Shown one piece after another: positions 11,682-25,050 of a DNA stretch of 64,000 nt. Under the pieces are notes generated by a model that saw nothing but the letters and a program-made list of their open reading frames with translations, searched no databases and had not been told where the DNA came from. This stretch comes from Rhodamnia argentea (lineage: Eukaryota > Streptophyta > Magnoliopsida > Myrtales > Myrtaceae): contig NC_063160.1 of the NCBI RefSeq assembly GCF_020921035.1, positions 3,058,501 through 3,122,500 of the forward strand. Direction: 5' to 3'. A program made the translations under genes and the position numbers. Numbering within the stretch: the stretch's first letter is position 1; the number at the start of each line of letters is the position of its first letter.

Positions 11682-12965
11682 AGGTCTACGTCTTTGTGTA
11701 TTTGAATGACGTGTCATTAACATGGGCTTAGAAGCATTAGGGGATGCCATTGTTTAGTGGGAGCTCTTTAGTTTTTGCTCTAATAAAGTTTACATCTATA
11801 TTATGTTACTTTTAGTAACGATTTTGATATGTATTGTCTCTTTTACATTCAATGAAGTGTTTATGAATGTGTTGTTTTTATATTGAATACATATATGTTG
11901 AAAATCTCAAGGTATTGTGTAAACCTTGACTAATGGCTAGGGTATTTATTTTTAGCCATAAACGTATGTATTGTTACATATAAATTATAGTTAACTATAA
12001 ATATAAGACATATATAAGTTCGTTAAAACCATAAAGATATTCTCTAATGGCACATCGGGTTTCGTGGCACTTAAAATAAGATAATGGTGGTTGACAAAGA
12101 GGATAACATATAAAGTTTCTCTATCATTTGAGATGTTATCCGTTTGTCAATATACCATATTAAATCCATATCAGTAAAGTTAAGAGCATTTGTGACCATG
12201 GATGGCTCTGTGTCTTTTGATGCGGTTTCTGCCATGATTCGGTGCTTAAGAGTTTATGGGATCGGATTGATTATTGAGAATTATCTCTAGATCAATATAA
12301 AGATACGCATATATAGTACAATTTCAATTAATATAGCTCATGTGGAAGAATTTTAGAATATATTTTTATGTGGCCTTTATTAATTGTTATTGTAAATATT
12401 AATTGATCTAATAAATAAAGATATACAGTTTCCTATTTAGTCTAAAATGGAGCTGGATAGTATGTGTTGAGATAAGCCTTATCTATAATGAGAGGATATG
12501 TTACAATTTCTATAAATAGAGCTAAAGTTCCTCCTCTAAACCCTAATGTCCACATAAACTCCGATAAAGAGTCGTCAGAAGCGATACGTGAGGGGCCGAC
12601 TCATTGAAGCCAGTGTATAAAAGGATTCACAAAGAAAAAGCTCTTGAGCATCGGATCTTCGTAATTTTGCATTAAGAATGATGGATTCAAAACAAGGTGC
12701 GTCAATTCTTCTACTTTGTGAAACTGTGATTTGAATATCTGTACGTGATGATCTTGGGTCGTTGCATAAAGTAATCAATCACAACTTGCAAAAGTCACAT
12801 TAGAAGTCTTAATGAACTCTTCCACAGGTGTTGCATTAGTATTTGTGAGTATTCATTGAGTATTATGTGTCATTAGCAAGTCAAAATAGTAATTTTTTTT
12901 TAATTACTTCTATTTGTAAAATTTGGGACTTTTTACGGATCTTGCAGGATCCATACTTTCCAACA
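11682..12965 (+). mobile_element. Copia 3' end and putative LTR
   Basis: The first 60 bases finish the copia pol frame ('GLRLCVFE'). After 'agtgggag' (polypurine-like, about 11757) the DNA is AT-rich non-coding and ends 'tactttccaaca', typical of an LTR 3' end. No matching 5' LTR was seen, so the LTR assignment rests on position and terminal wording only. Confidence 0.4.
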
Positions 12966-15959
12966 TTAAAATAAACAATTTGAGTCACATACTATTTATG
13001 GAAAGCCATATATACAAATTACAAGTTGCTGACAGGTCAGTTCACAAAACTTTCAGTTTCAGAAAGAAATAAAAAACAAGAAAAGTTTCTGAAAATCATC
13101 CAAATAAAAATTCCCAAGAATGTACTGTAGAACCGCCTCTCGTCACCATCGGTGGACCTTCTAATGTTTGTAGTCATTTGGCAGTAAAGCTGGAGGTGGA
13201 TGGACTATCATGAAAATGGCCAATAAACTTTTGCCAATACAGTGGTTTGAATCTTATGATTCCATGACCGAGTTTTGCCCTGCCTTGCCTTGCCTTTTTT
13301 CGATGACAAATTCTTCTTATGCCTTGCCCTTTTTCTAAGGTGATCAGTTCCCAGTTCAATTTTCGAGCGATCCAATAAAATCGGTAGATTATTATTAGGG
13401 GTAAACAACACGGACTTTAATTTTAATATATTAATTAATATCAAGTTTACATTTAAGAAATAAAAAAGTAACCGATAGATTATTGGGTTTACATTTAAGA
13501 AATAAATAAAAATATATTAAAAAATAATCGTTCGGTCCGAGCAGTTCGGGCGGTCTGGTTTCTCTCTAGAACCGGGAACTAGAGCAAAAATCACTACTTC
13601 CAATTTGCCGGACCAATGCCTTTTGAAACCGGACTGGACTGGTGGTTTCTAATTCGATCAGTCCGCCTTGCTCCCTCTTAATTTTTTTTTTTTTATGTCA
13701 AATCCTTCTCCCACCACAATATGCAAAGAGACGACCTTAATTTAGAACCCCACGGACACGGCAATCTCAATGGCGGTCACTTTCACTCTTAGTCCAAGAC
13801 AGAGAAAAACCATCAAGAAATTTGCCAATTTTCCTACTCTGGTCACTCTTGTCTTCCTCGGAATCTTTGCTCAGTCAAGCATGAAGCAGTCCCAAATCAG
13901 AAAATCTAACAATAATCCACAAAGAAAGTGCAGAACCAATGAATTTAACTATCGTAACCTTCTTACAAGGCTTCGTATGGTTAAAAGGTGACTTACTAGA
14001 CTGACTCAGGTATTATCCTCTCTTACTCATATCTACAACCAAGCCTTACTCTTTTTTGCTAACGCCATCACCTAGAAGCGATGAATAGGTGAATATAATT
14101 ACACTGGATAAAATAATATAGAAATAAAATCTTTAAGTTTGATAGGAGCGAATGTAGTGAATAGAAGTGTGAAGGGCTTCTATCGGACAACAAATAGATG
14201 CGAGTAGAGAGTATAAGACAATGCACAATAGATTATAGTAATAGTTCTGTTCACTACGTCCAATCTCTCACACTAACAACCTCCTGGCTGGATTTCACTA
14301 AGTAATCAAAATGAGAAATTATAGAATGATCATAAGCAATTTAATGGAAGCTAGTGTTGCTTCTATCAAAGCTATCTCACTCTATAAACTAGAATTATGA
14401 ATTTCATCTCTCATAAGATCTCACTCATAATCTCGAATAGACAAATCAAAATAAGTATAGCTCTCTTGAAATATGGATAATGATCTGTTGATCTCTCTTA
14501 CTTCTCTTCGAACATTGTGCTCCTTATATCCTCCTTGTCACCCAAGCTTCCCTTTGGATAGAACTACACCGATAATTAATCTTCAAACTAGCTATTGATA
14601 GATTGATAGATAAGAATCACATAGCCGTTGAGGTTGAACACGTCATAGATTTGACAGACTTATGCCCATACAATCAAATTCTTGAACTCATAAATCAAGC
14701 TTTCAATAAAGGGAAGTTATTTATAGGGTGATTGCCAATCAATTAAAATTCCTCATATAAAAATTTATGAGAATATCATTTGGATTGTTGGTCAATCAAT
14801 AAAACTTAGGAACAAAATAACAAACTGGATTATTGACTGTGAGTGAGGGATATTTTCCTAATAAACAATTGATAATAGATTTATAACAACAATGAAGATC
14901 AATTGAAGATCGAAATATATCTCGCCACAAATGTCTCGTATGAGTCTGTCTTTGTCCATGAAACCTGCTTCAATCTGAATAAAACACTTAGCAAATTAAG
15001 CATAAAAGGCATAGTGATCTATTTGTAAAATATCCTCAGAGTGTTTTCACAGAGTCTTTTCAACATAATGGAGTAGTTTTGTTTCCTCCAAAATCTAATA
15101 TAATTTCTTGAACGTTTACAACTTTATCCTAAGTTATAATTTGATGTAGCTAGATAAGCACTTTCTCTCAAGAAGCCATCCATTTTGGTAGTGCTCTAAC
15201 TAGAGCACACTCTATGTTATAGTTCTAATATTAACCAAAGTCGTTACCCTATATACACCTATTGTAAGGTGGTTCTGTTTTCACATGCCGACAATACCTA
15301 CTTCTTATCTGTCATATGTCACTCTTATCTCCTTTGCCATCTTAAAAGTCAGGCAAGAGACAACTTTGTCTGAGCTGTTTGGCTCTAACTATCATTCCCC
15401 ATCCTAATCAAATCAAGTCATTTCGGACAATAATAAAATGTTTGTGTTGACACATAACTATTCAATTGGAAACAGGATTAAGTGTACTCTACACATACTT
15501 TTTAGAGCTTTTATTATACTTATTCTTGGCGACGAGTAGATACGTATCTACTTCAGTAATAGTAGTGGGAAGGCTCGTTATATTGTTATCGGTCAACCTT
15601 TTCTTATCTGTTGTGTAACTCCACACCCTTTTACTCACATGACTTTGGTGATTGGATTCTCAAAATCCTTTCTAATTACATGGTTTGAAGAAGCAATTTT
15701 ATTCAATAACTCAAGGATCTGTTGTGAAATGTACTCGAGAGTACTTATAGCAATTCAATTAGGGTACTAGCCGAGGCTATTCCATCTAATGCTTTGCAGA
15801 CCAAAAGAAAGATTTATTTCCAACTATTACATTGAAAGCCCAATTCGTCAGGCATCACCAATCTTTCGTGCCGTGTTGAAGTCTAAGGTTGCTAGCATCT
15901 ACACCTCTAACTTGAACATGTTCTATCGCTCTTAGGGATGTTTTGTTTTTCGTATCATA
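12966..15959. other. Intergenic, no gene recognised
   Basis: AT-rich DNA with no convincing coding region. A patch at about 13530-13680 is built of degenerate 'accggactgg'/'ggttcggtcc'-like words, the same vocabulary as 28640-29135. Bases 14575-14600 share 'caaactagctattg' with the LTR-like piece near 9645, suggesting old LTR remnants. A 73-codon ORF at 13770 matches nothing I know. Confidence 0.35.
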
Positions 15960-16714
15960 AACGGAACCTTAATTGTATACAAATAAGTGACGAATAATTC
16001 AATTGTGGTCTCTCGAAGCCTTTTGTCTCCCCACATCCCATGATATCCGATAGCAACTTGCTCACCTTCTCGACACCTTCCTCAAACACCACGCCCATGC
16101 CCATATGGAAATGAGACTCTATATGGCAATAGAACGCCCAAACGCCCGGGTTATCCGCCAGGAATCTCACGGCGGTCCATCCGTACCATGCTCTTCATGA
16201 TCGGGTTCATCAAGTTGTTCCTTTTCGGGTTATTGTCGATGTCGAATTTCCCCGTCCCATACCCAAGGACCCAGAAATATTGGCCGTGGAGACGCCCTTG
16301 GTGTGTCTCGCTATCGTTCGCAGTCATTGTAATTGCATTTTGCAATATGATGTCCACTGTGGAGTTGAACTTTAGTCTATAAATCGAGTCGCTAGAGGTG
16401 GCATCGGTGTTGTTCGACTTTTGGTAGGTGTCGTAGCACGCGAAGTCATGTAGTAGATCGGGCTCGAACACGTGATAGAGATTCTCCTTGAGGGCGATCA
16501 GGCACGGTGTGTGTGGGAGCCTGAATGGCATGTTCTTCACGGACCAACGGTAATAACGGTCAATCGTGTCCTGTGTGTCGAGGAACATAATCACTCCGTC
16601 CGATTTCGGCGGCAGAGTGTGGATGTATCCTTGGTGGACTTTGATTGCCAAGCTCTAAGCCAATCGCGGCGCGATGTTGTTCTAGATTGGGCCGGCGGGA
16701 GGATTTGTGGGCGG

Positions 16715-17180
16715 TGAAGGGATTTATCGGAACCGAATCGGATGATCACACAGAGAATCGAGAAAAATTGAAAGACGCACGAGATTACCCGGGTTCACCC
16801 CAAGATTAGGGCTACGTCCCGCAAAGAGATTTTCACTATATTTTTCGGTTTACAGCCAATTCGCAAATTACAATAATAAAACCGAGCAAAATATATATGC
16901 CCAAAAACAGGCTAAAAAACCTAAATCTCTTAATCCCAACCATACGGGCCAGCTTAAATAAAAGCCCAAACCCGTAGAGGTTTCGGGGGCCCGCCCGCTC
17001 ACCGACGAGCGGGGCAACTGTCCGCTAACCGGGCAGCGGAACCCCCATCGGGAGGCTCTCGCCCCGCATCCTGCGCGCAGGGGTCACATGTCGTTGGGTA
17101 ACACTTCGGTTTCCCTAAGCTCACGTGGGCGTACCCGGTGTGAGAAACAAGGGTCTCCGAAGTATTCGCCAACTCCAACA
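16715..17180. mobile_element. Solo LTR in pseudogene exon 5
   Basis: The insert starts TG ('tgaagggatttatcgg') and ends CA ('cgccaactccaaca'), and is flanked by the 5-base repeat GGCGG (16710-16714 and 17181-17185). Both features are diagnostic of LTR retrotransposons. Removing it rejoins '..gtgggcgg' to 'gacccg..', matching the intact paralogue near 6150-6165. At 466 bases, without internal coding DNA, it is a solo LTR left by recombination between the two LTRs. Confidence 0.88.
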
Positions 17181-17634
17181 GGCGGGACCCGTTTAGGATG
17201 GTTCGGCTAGTAATTGAGAATGGCCAGACCACGAGGGGTCGTGGCTGTGGCATCCTGGCCGACAATGTTGGTCGTGATCCAGTAATTCCTCGACAGTTCT
17301 TGATCGACTTTGATCAAGATGGAGCATGTCTCGCCCGAGTGGATGAACAGATTTTGGGCCACAATCGGCTAGTCTGCTTCAACTATGGTCATGTTGCTTG
17401 TGAGCCCGCAAGATATAGTTAAATTCCCCGTATGATGGAAGTAGTAAATTCCAACGTACAAGTCTTGCCATGTTGTATCCAAGAAGCATTCTAAATTTTA
17501 ATACTATATAAAAAAAATCAAATAATATCTCAAAAAATGTGTTTGTACCTAAAATGCATAGCAGGTTGTTTGACTTTTCTTTGATATAACTAGATATTCT
17601 TATTTTCTCAGCAAGTGAAAACTCATTTAATATG

Positions 17635-18155
17635 GGGTTAATACCACTAAAAACCTCAAACCGATACACCTGCGATAAATTTATCCAAAATTATTTTTTT
17701 GGCCACAAAAAATCCCAAACTGATACACCTATGATAAATTTACTCCAAACTGGTACAGCTTGTGATAAATTTACCTTCCATTAGTTTCCGTTAAACTTTA
17801 CCGTCAAATTGCTGAGTTAAATGACACGTGGTAATTGTTGGGTGTACATATTACCCTATATTTGCTACAGATGTACTAATTTGAGATTTTTCGTGGTATT
17901 AACTCAATTTAACGGAAACTAACATAGGGTAAATTTGTCATAAATGTATCAATTTGAGATTGTTTATGTTAAAAAAAATTATTTTTGGGTAAATTTGTCA
18001 CGATTACACCGGTTTAGGATTTTTTATGGTAAAAAAAAAATTGGGATAAATTTGTTATAAGTGTACCAGCTTGAGATTTTTTATAGTAAAAAAAACTAGT
18101 TTGAGGTAAATTTGTCATAAGTGTACCGGTTTGAGATTTTTCGTGATATTAACCC
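17635..18155. mobile_element. Mutator-like MITE in pseudogene intron 4
   Basis: The ends are inverted repeats (left 'gggttaatacca', right 'gatattaaccc'), with further inverted copies of 'aaacc(g/t)atacacct..gataaattta' inside. Flanks are a 9-base near-identical duplication, tttaatatg / tttaatatt (17626-17634, 18156-18164), the size expected for Mutator-like elements. The paralogous intron of the intact gene has the single uninterrupted site near 6613-6621. It is non-coding. Confidence 0.85.
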
Positions 18156-19122
18156 TTTAATATTTGACCGACATCGAGATTGCCGTCTACGACTTTTTTT
18201 GATATCTTGACCTCCCTCCTTTCGCTGACTCCAACCAATTTGGCTCATCGATTAAAAAAAAAAAATCTTTTTATCATACTACAAAATGTCAATTTAACTT
18301 TTCGTTACCGTTCCACCAACTTTAGTCTAATGAAAGTTTTTTGTCATACCAAACAAAGTGTTATAATTGAAGATTTTTTTGTCTTTGAGACTTTCAAATC
18401 ATTATAGAAGGCGATGAAAAAAAAAACCAGAGGAATGATTTGCTGGTGATGAAAGTTTATCTTAATCTGGAAACTAAGAGCAGATAGAGCAGTCAAACTC
18501 GCAATCCTAAGACGGCACGTTTTATCCGGGGTGACCGTCCGAACGTACGGCGAACATTCAGGATTGATCGTGTTACAAGCAGTTGGATCGGAGCTTCAAG
18601 TGGCCAATTTGGAGCAATCGAACTTTCCTTTTCCTTGAATGAGTAACGACTAAGATTCAAGAAAAAAAAAGAAGAGATAAAAAGAAATATGGCCAAGAGA
18701 TAAAAAAGAAATATGACCAATGAGTGAAAATGATGTTAAAGTTAATCATAACTGAGGAAAATCAAATAAAGTTAATTACCTGAGGCTCCCCAACCCAGCC
18801 GAACGGAATGGAGGATAAACCAGCAGCTTGTTCATAAGTACTATTGCGGTATCAGTCGTTGAGGATGATGCTCTTGTCGTAGTCGTAGGTGAATGGCTCG
18901 GCCCCGCCGTCCGGCAACGAAACCTAGATCGACTTGTAAAGTCCGGCCTCTCTTTGCATCCTGTAATGCGCGTGGTACAAGTATGTTCGAGACTACATAG
19001 GGTAAAAGTATAGAGTCATCTAGAGTTGCCCTTGCAAAACGATAGGTGAAAGATCATCTTCGCACTGGATATAGGGACTAACCCCGTCGACGACAAAACG
19101 ATAGGTAGAAGCATCTTTGAGA

Positions 19123-20464
19123 GTAAATACAACAGGCTTAAGACTTTTTTGATACTGTTCTTACTATTCTCAATAGGAGGCTTTCACATAGTTGCCGACA
19201 AAACATTTGCTTGGGAGGGTTTACAATTATGGAAAAGTGAAACCCTACTTCTTACAATTCTGTGTGTCCTAGCCAAAAGAGGATGCATCTCAAATGACTT
19301 ATTTTGGAATCATCTATGATTGCACTTCATCTCAAACCCTTGAGGAGCCGCGCTTCCAAATTCTTGCCCTTTTGTGGCTCTTATCATCCATTGAAGTTCA
19401 AAATCACATCCTCCTTGTGAACTTTGGATACCATTTTGTGTGAGGATACTTCACCATGTACTCTCAGTCCACCTACACTCAAAAGAGTAAATGAGTTCTG
19501 TCTTTTATATCGAACAAACAAAAGTTACACTAAACATCAACTGAAGGCTTCTATCGTGATACGGACTCTGCTGTCGGCAATTCATCTTTACTGGCAAGCC
19601 GGTCTGTAAAGATAACTCCGGGGTGCCCGAGGCAAATTTTTCGCATTCTCACACAACGTCCTTACTTCTTACTTTCGCAATTCAAGCACCTATTGAGTCG
19701 GGTCGGGTTTTATTCAATTGATTTTAAACCTAAGACAATATTTCAACAAGGAAAATCTATTGTTAAGAAATACATACAAATTGTCCCTCTCCTTGGCGAC
19801 TTTCTTTTCCTTGGAAAAGCAAATATGGTCAAATAAATGGAACCGGAACGAGTATTACCTAGATTAGGTTCATCATATCAACAATAAGAACTATTTTATA
19901 AGACGGATGATGGGAATGCGAGACTGGGTTTACGTGCAAAGATCGAACAGTCACTATGACTCGTGTTACGACCAATTTCAAAGACATTAAGTCATTTTTT
20001 CCCATAATATAGGAAGAGAAACCACATTCACACTTGATAATGACGCATGATATGCTGCGTGTTGACCATTAATTTTCCTCAGATCATATGCGTATCGAAT
20101 AATTGGCAGACTTTTAATAAGTAGAGAAATGAAATGTCACTTAGTCAAATATCGCCCATTGCATAGATATTACTTTGGTTAATGTCATCTGCACAGATCA
20201 AAGGCCATGATTTGACCGATTGATGAGAATTCTACGACATTTTGTAGCCCTTCGTGTAATTGGGCATGTGCACTCGTGCTCTTGGATTATAAAGAGAAAA
20301 GGCATATAGCTTGTTTTGTATTTTACATATGGCCAAAAAAAAAAAACATGTATATCGTCCAAACTTTAATTTTATTGAAAGAGACACTGAATAATTTAAA
20401 TAATGAATTTTGTATCAAATCACTTCATTAAAGGATAGTTTGATCAGTTGACAAAAAAAAAAAA
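19123..20464. other. Intergenic, no gene recognised
   Basis: No coding region or element was recognised. Homology to the ascorbate oxidase gene ends near 19122, which is a truncation breakpoint. A 36-base patch near 20190 resembles one near 21520 ('aaaggccatga.tt.accg'), hinting at an older local duplication. Confidence 0.35.
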
Positions 20465-21155
20465 AGTATGTTTAAGATTTCGCTGAAAATGAGTTTTTTT
20501 CGGAAAATATTTTCCAGTAAGTCGTTTTTCAGGAAAATCACAATCTTTTTAAGTATTGGGTTGGAATCTAAAAATGACTTGGAAAATATTTTCTGTTGTT
20601 CGTATGGAAAATCGGATTTGATTTTCCTTCATGAACTTCTTTTAATAAATTTTATTTATTTTCATTTTTCCTTTGTTTATTTTCTTTTTTTCTAAATTAT
20701 ATTTTTTCTCTTTCATTTATTTTTTCTCTTCTCTTCTCTTCTCTTTTTAAATTTTTTCTCTTTTCTTTTATTTTCCCCCTCTTCTTCGACCAGTGGCCAA
20801 CGATCAGCTCGCTTGCCCACAAGAAAAGAGAAAAGATAAAAAGTAAAAAAAAAAAAAAGCTAAAAGAAAAGAGGAGAAAAAATAAAATTACAAAAATAAA
20901 AATTTCAAGTAAAAATAAAAACAAAATAAAACAATTAAAAAAAGAAATGTGAAAGAATGATGGAAGGGAAGACAATGGAAAATGTTTTTCTCTTCTTAAA
21001 AAGAGAAAATCATTTTTCCTACTTTTGAAAGTGTTTTTTCCATCAAAGGAAATCATTTTCCTTGACTCGTTTATTTTCAGTGAAATAAGCGCTGAAAAAT
21101 CCGAAAAATATTTTCCTAAAAATTAATTTTCGAGAAAAGAATGGAACCAAGGCAT
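20465..21155. mobile_element. Foldback element, low-complexity interior
   Basis: The left part 'cgctgaaaatgag' then 'cggaaaatattttcc' recurs inverted near 21080-21115 ('ggaaaatatttttcgg' then 'cagcg' on the reversed strand). The interior is pyrimidine-rich up to about 20790 and purine-rich after about 20820, so it can form a long imperfect hairpin. The short centre contains 'agctcgcttgcccac', like the GC cores of other foldbacks here. Lys/Glu/Phe-rich ORFs in it are compositional artefacts. Confidence 0.5.
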
Positions 21156-22333
21156 CGGGATTTCTAGAATTCATGGTTGTCAGTCCACGAAAAAATAAAC
21201 TTATCATAAAACAAACAATTATAAATGACACAGTGTTTCCATCTCCTACGTCTCCAACTTAATCGGCCTAGCCCCAAAAATTACATTACGAATCTTTCTT
21301 CCGAAGAATATCAAAGTCAACCCTACTTGCATTAGGCCGAAGTTGCCTCACAAAGCATGTGATGATGAAGTAGGGAAAAGAAAAATATAAACCGCGTAGA
21401 TCAACTTCATTTCAAAAGTTGATCACGCGAGCCAATGACCGGATCAACATAATGAATGATTGAGATGATATTCGTTCGCATGATATCTACAATAGATGCA
21501 ACGATTTTTTCCAAGTCAAGACCATTTGCATTGATAAAAGGCCATGACTTTACCGGTCCACGAGGTTTGCAGAAGAATATTTCATGGTCTCTTGATAACC
21601 CCGAGTCGAAAAAGAAAATTTACATGAGCCGAAATATCATCCAGACGTCCACTCATATGAGAAATGAATTTTATCACTATCACTTAAACAGCCTTGGCCA
21701 CCATAAAATCTCTTCTAAAATTAAGCAAATTAGAAGATCATGCCAACAATCAAGTTAGTTATTGAGGGTAGCATACAAGAACCTCAAGTTCAAATATATT
21801 CATGTCATTCATACAGGTGCAAATAAAGACCTACACAACGTATGTGTAGGATCCAAAAGGAAAAAACTACAGTGCATTTACGAATTTGCATTTCGCGGGT
21901 CACTCTCAAGAGCACCGAAGACATTAATTTTTGCATCGTTTCCACAGCCGTAATGTTTAAGGAACATGAAGACGGTGATCCGAAGGATTGAGGAGAATCG
22001 GAGTTCAAACTACAAAACCAAAGCACAAATATGAACCAGATATGAAATCAAACTCCACTCGCCCACTCCTATTCCAAACCAAACCCAAAACTCAGCTACA
22101 AAATGGGTTACTCTGTTGTAGAGAGAACGAGAAGCGCGCCTCTCCTAAAGTTTGTTCAATCTTCCTGCAAAATATGATGAAGAGGAAGAAACAAGGAATT
22201 TGCTGTAGTTGCAATTCTAACATCAAAAGGACTCCTCAATCTTGCCATCTCAGGCATCTCAGGTCACGTGATATTACCAAAAACCGAAGATATACAGAAC
22301 ATAACAAGCGAGAAAAGTCGTGAGAGTGGCTCC
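21156..22333. other. Intergenic, 3' flank of BCD1
   Basis: No gene recognised. The last few hundred bases probably hold the 3' untranslated region of the minus-strand BCD1 gene. No clear polyadenylation signal could be singled out. Confidence 0.35.
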
Positions 22334-25050
22334 TCATTCCAAAATCTCTCCTTCCTCTAATTCATCTTCCACTGCTGCCAAGTTGCACCCTCCAGGTAAG
22401 CCTCTTCTTTCTTCTCTACCTTTTCTGGCAATCTCATCATCCAATTCAAGAAAATCATCAGGATTCATTTGTGCGATGAGATTTGAATAGGCATCTAGAA
22501 GTCCCTGATCAAATTCGAATTCCATGTCCTCAATAATCCCCGAATCCCCGACACTGGAGGGAAGTGGTTCACTTAGTCCAGATACATGTCCTGCCAAGGG
22601 CCCACTTGATGCCTTTGTATTTTGATGGGAAAGTTGAGATTCTTGACTTGAGTTCCATTGCTGCATTAGGTCACACACCCGCGATTCCAAACAGCCGTTA
22701 TCTTCAATAACCTCCTCCTTGAAGTGGACACCATGCACATTCGAGTTATCATTTCCGACAGAGCACTGCAAATCTGATTTGGGATTGATGGCTCTCCTGT
22801 CTTTCACGACTTCAAAATCACAACTGTGTGATGGAAGGAAGATGTGTATTACAGGATATTCTAAGATGACAACGTTTGCCAATAGTTGCCTGAGAGGGGT
22901 CCTTATGTCCAACTCCTTGAAAGGTGATTTGGGACCCTGGATTGGCAAAATGTATAAATGAACTCACTAGGCTGAACATTTACGCACCCCCTCCACTGAA
23001 GAGAAAGATTCATAGCATGAACAAGCACAAGGAAAGACTAAATTTCATGAGCACGTTTGAAGAACGGAAAATTACCTTGGGATATTTACGAATAAAAAAT
23101 CTGAGATTGTCCAGCTGTTCATCACAAAATTTCTTTAGCTGATGGCTCCATGGACCAGGTTTCAGATGTTTCTCAATGACGGTACAAAGGGTCATGTCCT
23201 CATGTATTCTGCAACAAAAGTGATCCTCAACCACTGTACTTGAAATCATTGCTTTTTGGAATGGACAGTAGCACAAATTAATTCTCATCATTAGAGGTAT
23301 ACATAGATGCAGCACATCAGATTTCATCAAGATTTGACTACACATGACTCACCCATGGTCACAAAGAACCACATCTGTCGAGTGAAAGTGCCATTCAATC
23401 GTCCAAGAAATAAATTTCTTCCTGAAACAATTAGAAAAGCATAGTTTACAGATGAGAACCTAAAAAAATTCAAAAATCACATGCCAATGATAAATCTTCA
23501 CATGAAAGAATATCTTAAAAAAAGAGAGCTGATAAAGGGAAAAAGTATTAACCAAAAGCATGGGAATGCCAAGGTCAAGCAGACTGAAAAACTGCTTACA
23601 AAATTCAATGAAAATCATTCTTAGAAAACACCTGACATTTACACACACTTTAAATCTGTAAATCAAAAGCGTGACATAAAAAAAATCAACACCCGACAAG
23701 TCCTGCACTTCCTAATCTCAGAGCAAAAGAAAATAACACACAAATGAGATTAAAACCTAAATTAGGGGGTTAGATAAGTTCAACCATGCTAGTTTAAGAA
23801 ATGTTCCTGATAATGAATGTAAATAATAAAGAAGGAACACTTCCTCATAGCATTTTCTCAGTTAAATGATCTATTCCAAGTATTTTTAGGAACTGCTACT
23901 TTGATCAAGCTATAAACCCATACAACGACAATTCGGAGACATTATAGAGATAGAAGAGCTGATCTTACCCTTCAAGGGTAACCTCTTTTATCATCAAATG
24001 GTTTTATAATTGACTTAAGGAGTAAAAAAGATAAGAAGTAGCTCACAACATCACAGGTAGAGCATACACTGACAGTGTTCTCGCAAAACCCCTAGACGAA
24101 AATCCGATTTTGAAGATAAATATTAAATGCCTTCAGAAAGACCAGCAGATTTAATGTTGTATACCCAGCCACGAGAACAATCCCATGCAATATAATCAAG
24201 TAACTATTAAAAAAACAGAAGAAGAAGAAGAAGATGAAGAATGCATAAAGCCTACCACAAGGATAATCTACACCTAATGTGAAGGACTTAGTATATCACC
24301 TTATAAAATCGATAGCATAGTATATATAGACCACTCTAAGGTCAAGATTGTGATGTCACACCTTTGATCATATCGAGACTGATTTCTTGCCCTTTTTGAC
24401 AGTCCACTTGGAAGGAACCAGAGTTTTGTTCTCCTACTAGCAGCGGCACGCCGGAGGTTTTGGAGGGGAAATGGCAACTTAAAATGAGGATGCACACTTA
24501 ATTTAGTCCTCATTCTGTGAGCAGATTCAGTCACCCTCTTCACTTCCTCAAGCAAATTATAGTCTATGTCCATCATGAGTTTGAAAGAATTATAACCATA
24601 TAAAAATCAAGAATAAATAAAAGATTTCTTTAAAAGTAAACTTGAAATTAGAAGTAACCTTTAGGCTTAAGGTGATTTTCTGAGGAAAAGAAACCATTCA
24701 GATAAAGCAGGCAATTACCAACATAAATTTGTGGCTTAATAATCATACTCAAGACAGCAGAAAAACTAAACTTTGGATACGCATGCATGTGCAGTGCAGA
24801 GAAAGTGAGAAAGTATACCAGAGAGGAGAACATTGTCATTAAATTGAGAGAGAGGGATGAACTGAGTCTGATTCCTCTTGCCACTGCAGCCAGTACGGTG
24901 TTTATGAGCATTTACGCACGGAAGGCTACATGAGCGGAAAGAACATGCAGGGCATTTGTATTTTGATGGGTTCTTTTCACACTCTTGACATGGACAAGCT
25001 TGTTGCTTTGCATGTGACATTCCTACTTCTTCTTCCGCTTGATCTCCCAT
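22334..25050 (-). CDS. BCD1: Box C/D snoRNA protein 1, HIT zinc finger
   Basis: Nucleolar assembly factor for box C/D snoRNPs. Exons, in coding order: 25050-24819, 24563-24362, 23421-23353, 23238-23076, 22936-22334; all introns are GT-AG and frames join cleanly, giving 422 residues. The N-terminus carries the HIT zinc finger: Cys21/24, Cys33/36, Cys41/45, His49 or His51, and Cys55, with YKCPACSFRSCSLPC in the middle. Next come the family segments DYNLLEEVKRV, KKFISWTIEWHF and CTVIEKHLKPGPW. The C-terminus is acidic and low-complexity, ending EDELEEGEILE. The exon 1/2 junction was fixed by rebuilding the conserved SDYNLLEE across the splice. It is transcribed divergently from the TRAPPC12-like gene. 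No lesion was seen. Confidence 0.9.

Larger units (their letters stand above)
15960..19122 (-). pseudogene. Ascorbate oxidase pseudogene, tandem paralogue
   Basis: Closely related to the intact gene at 5422-8045, in the same orientation, with intron positions kept. Remnants in coding order: part of exon 2 (19122-19083), exon 3 (18992-18780), exon 4 (18649-18460), exon 5 (about 17408-17181 and 16714-16004). Exon 1 is absent. Lesions: the exon 4 donor GT is now AT; the exon 5 acceptor AG is lost; the normal stop codon is gone; TAG replaces a Trp and a Gln codon; a 14-base deletion near 16183 shifts the frame. Copper motifs are damaged (HPWHLHGH to HQGRLHGQ; HCH to YCH). A solo LTR splits exon 5 and a MITE sits in intron 4. 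Homology extends into the 3' flank, so this was a DNA-level duplication. Confidence 0.92.

Noticed and set aside
13770-13991. 73-codon plus-strand ORF with a hydrophobic segment
   Set aside because: No family resemblance, no promoter or homologous copy; too short to call a gene.
20697-21056. 119-codon minus-strand ORF
   Set aside because: Phe/Leu-rich and Lys/Glu-rich low-complexity translation of purine/pyrimidine tracts in a foldback element.
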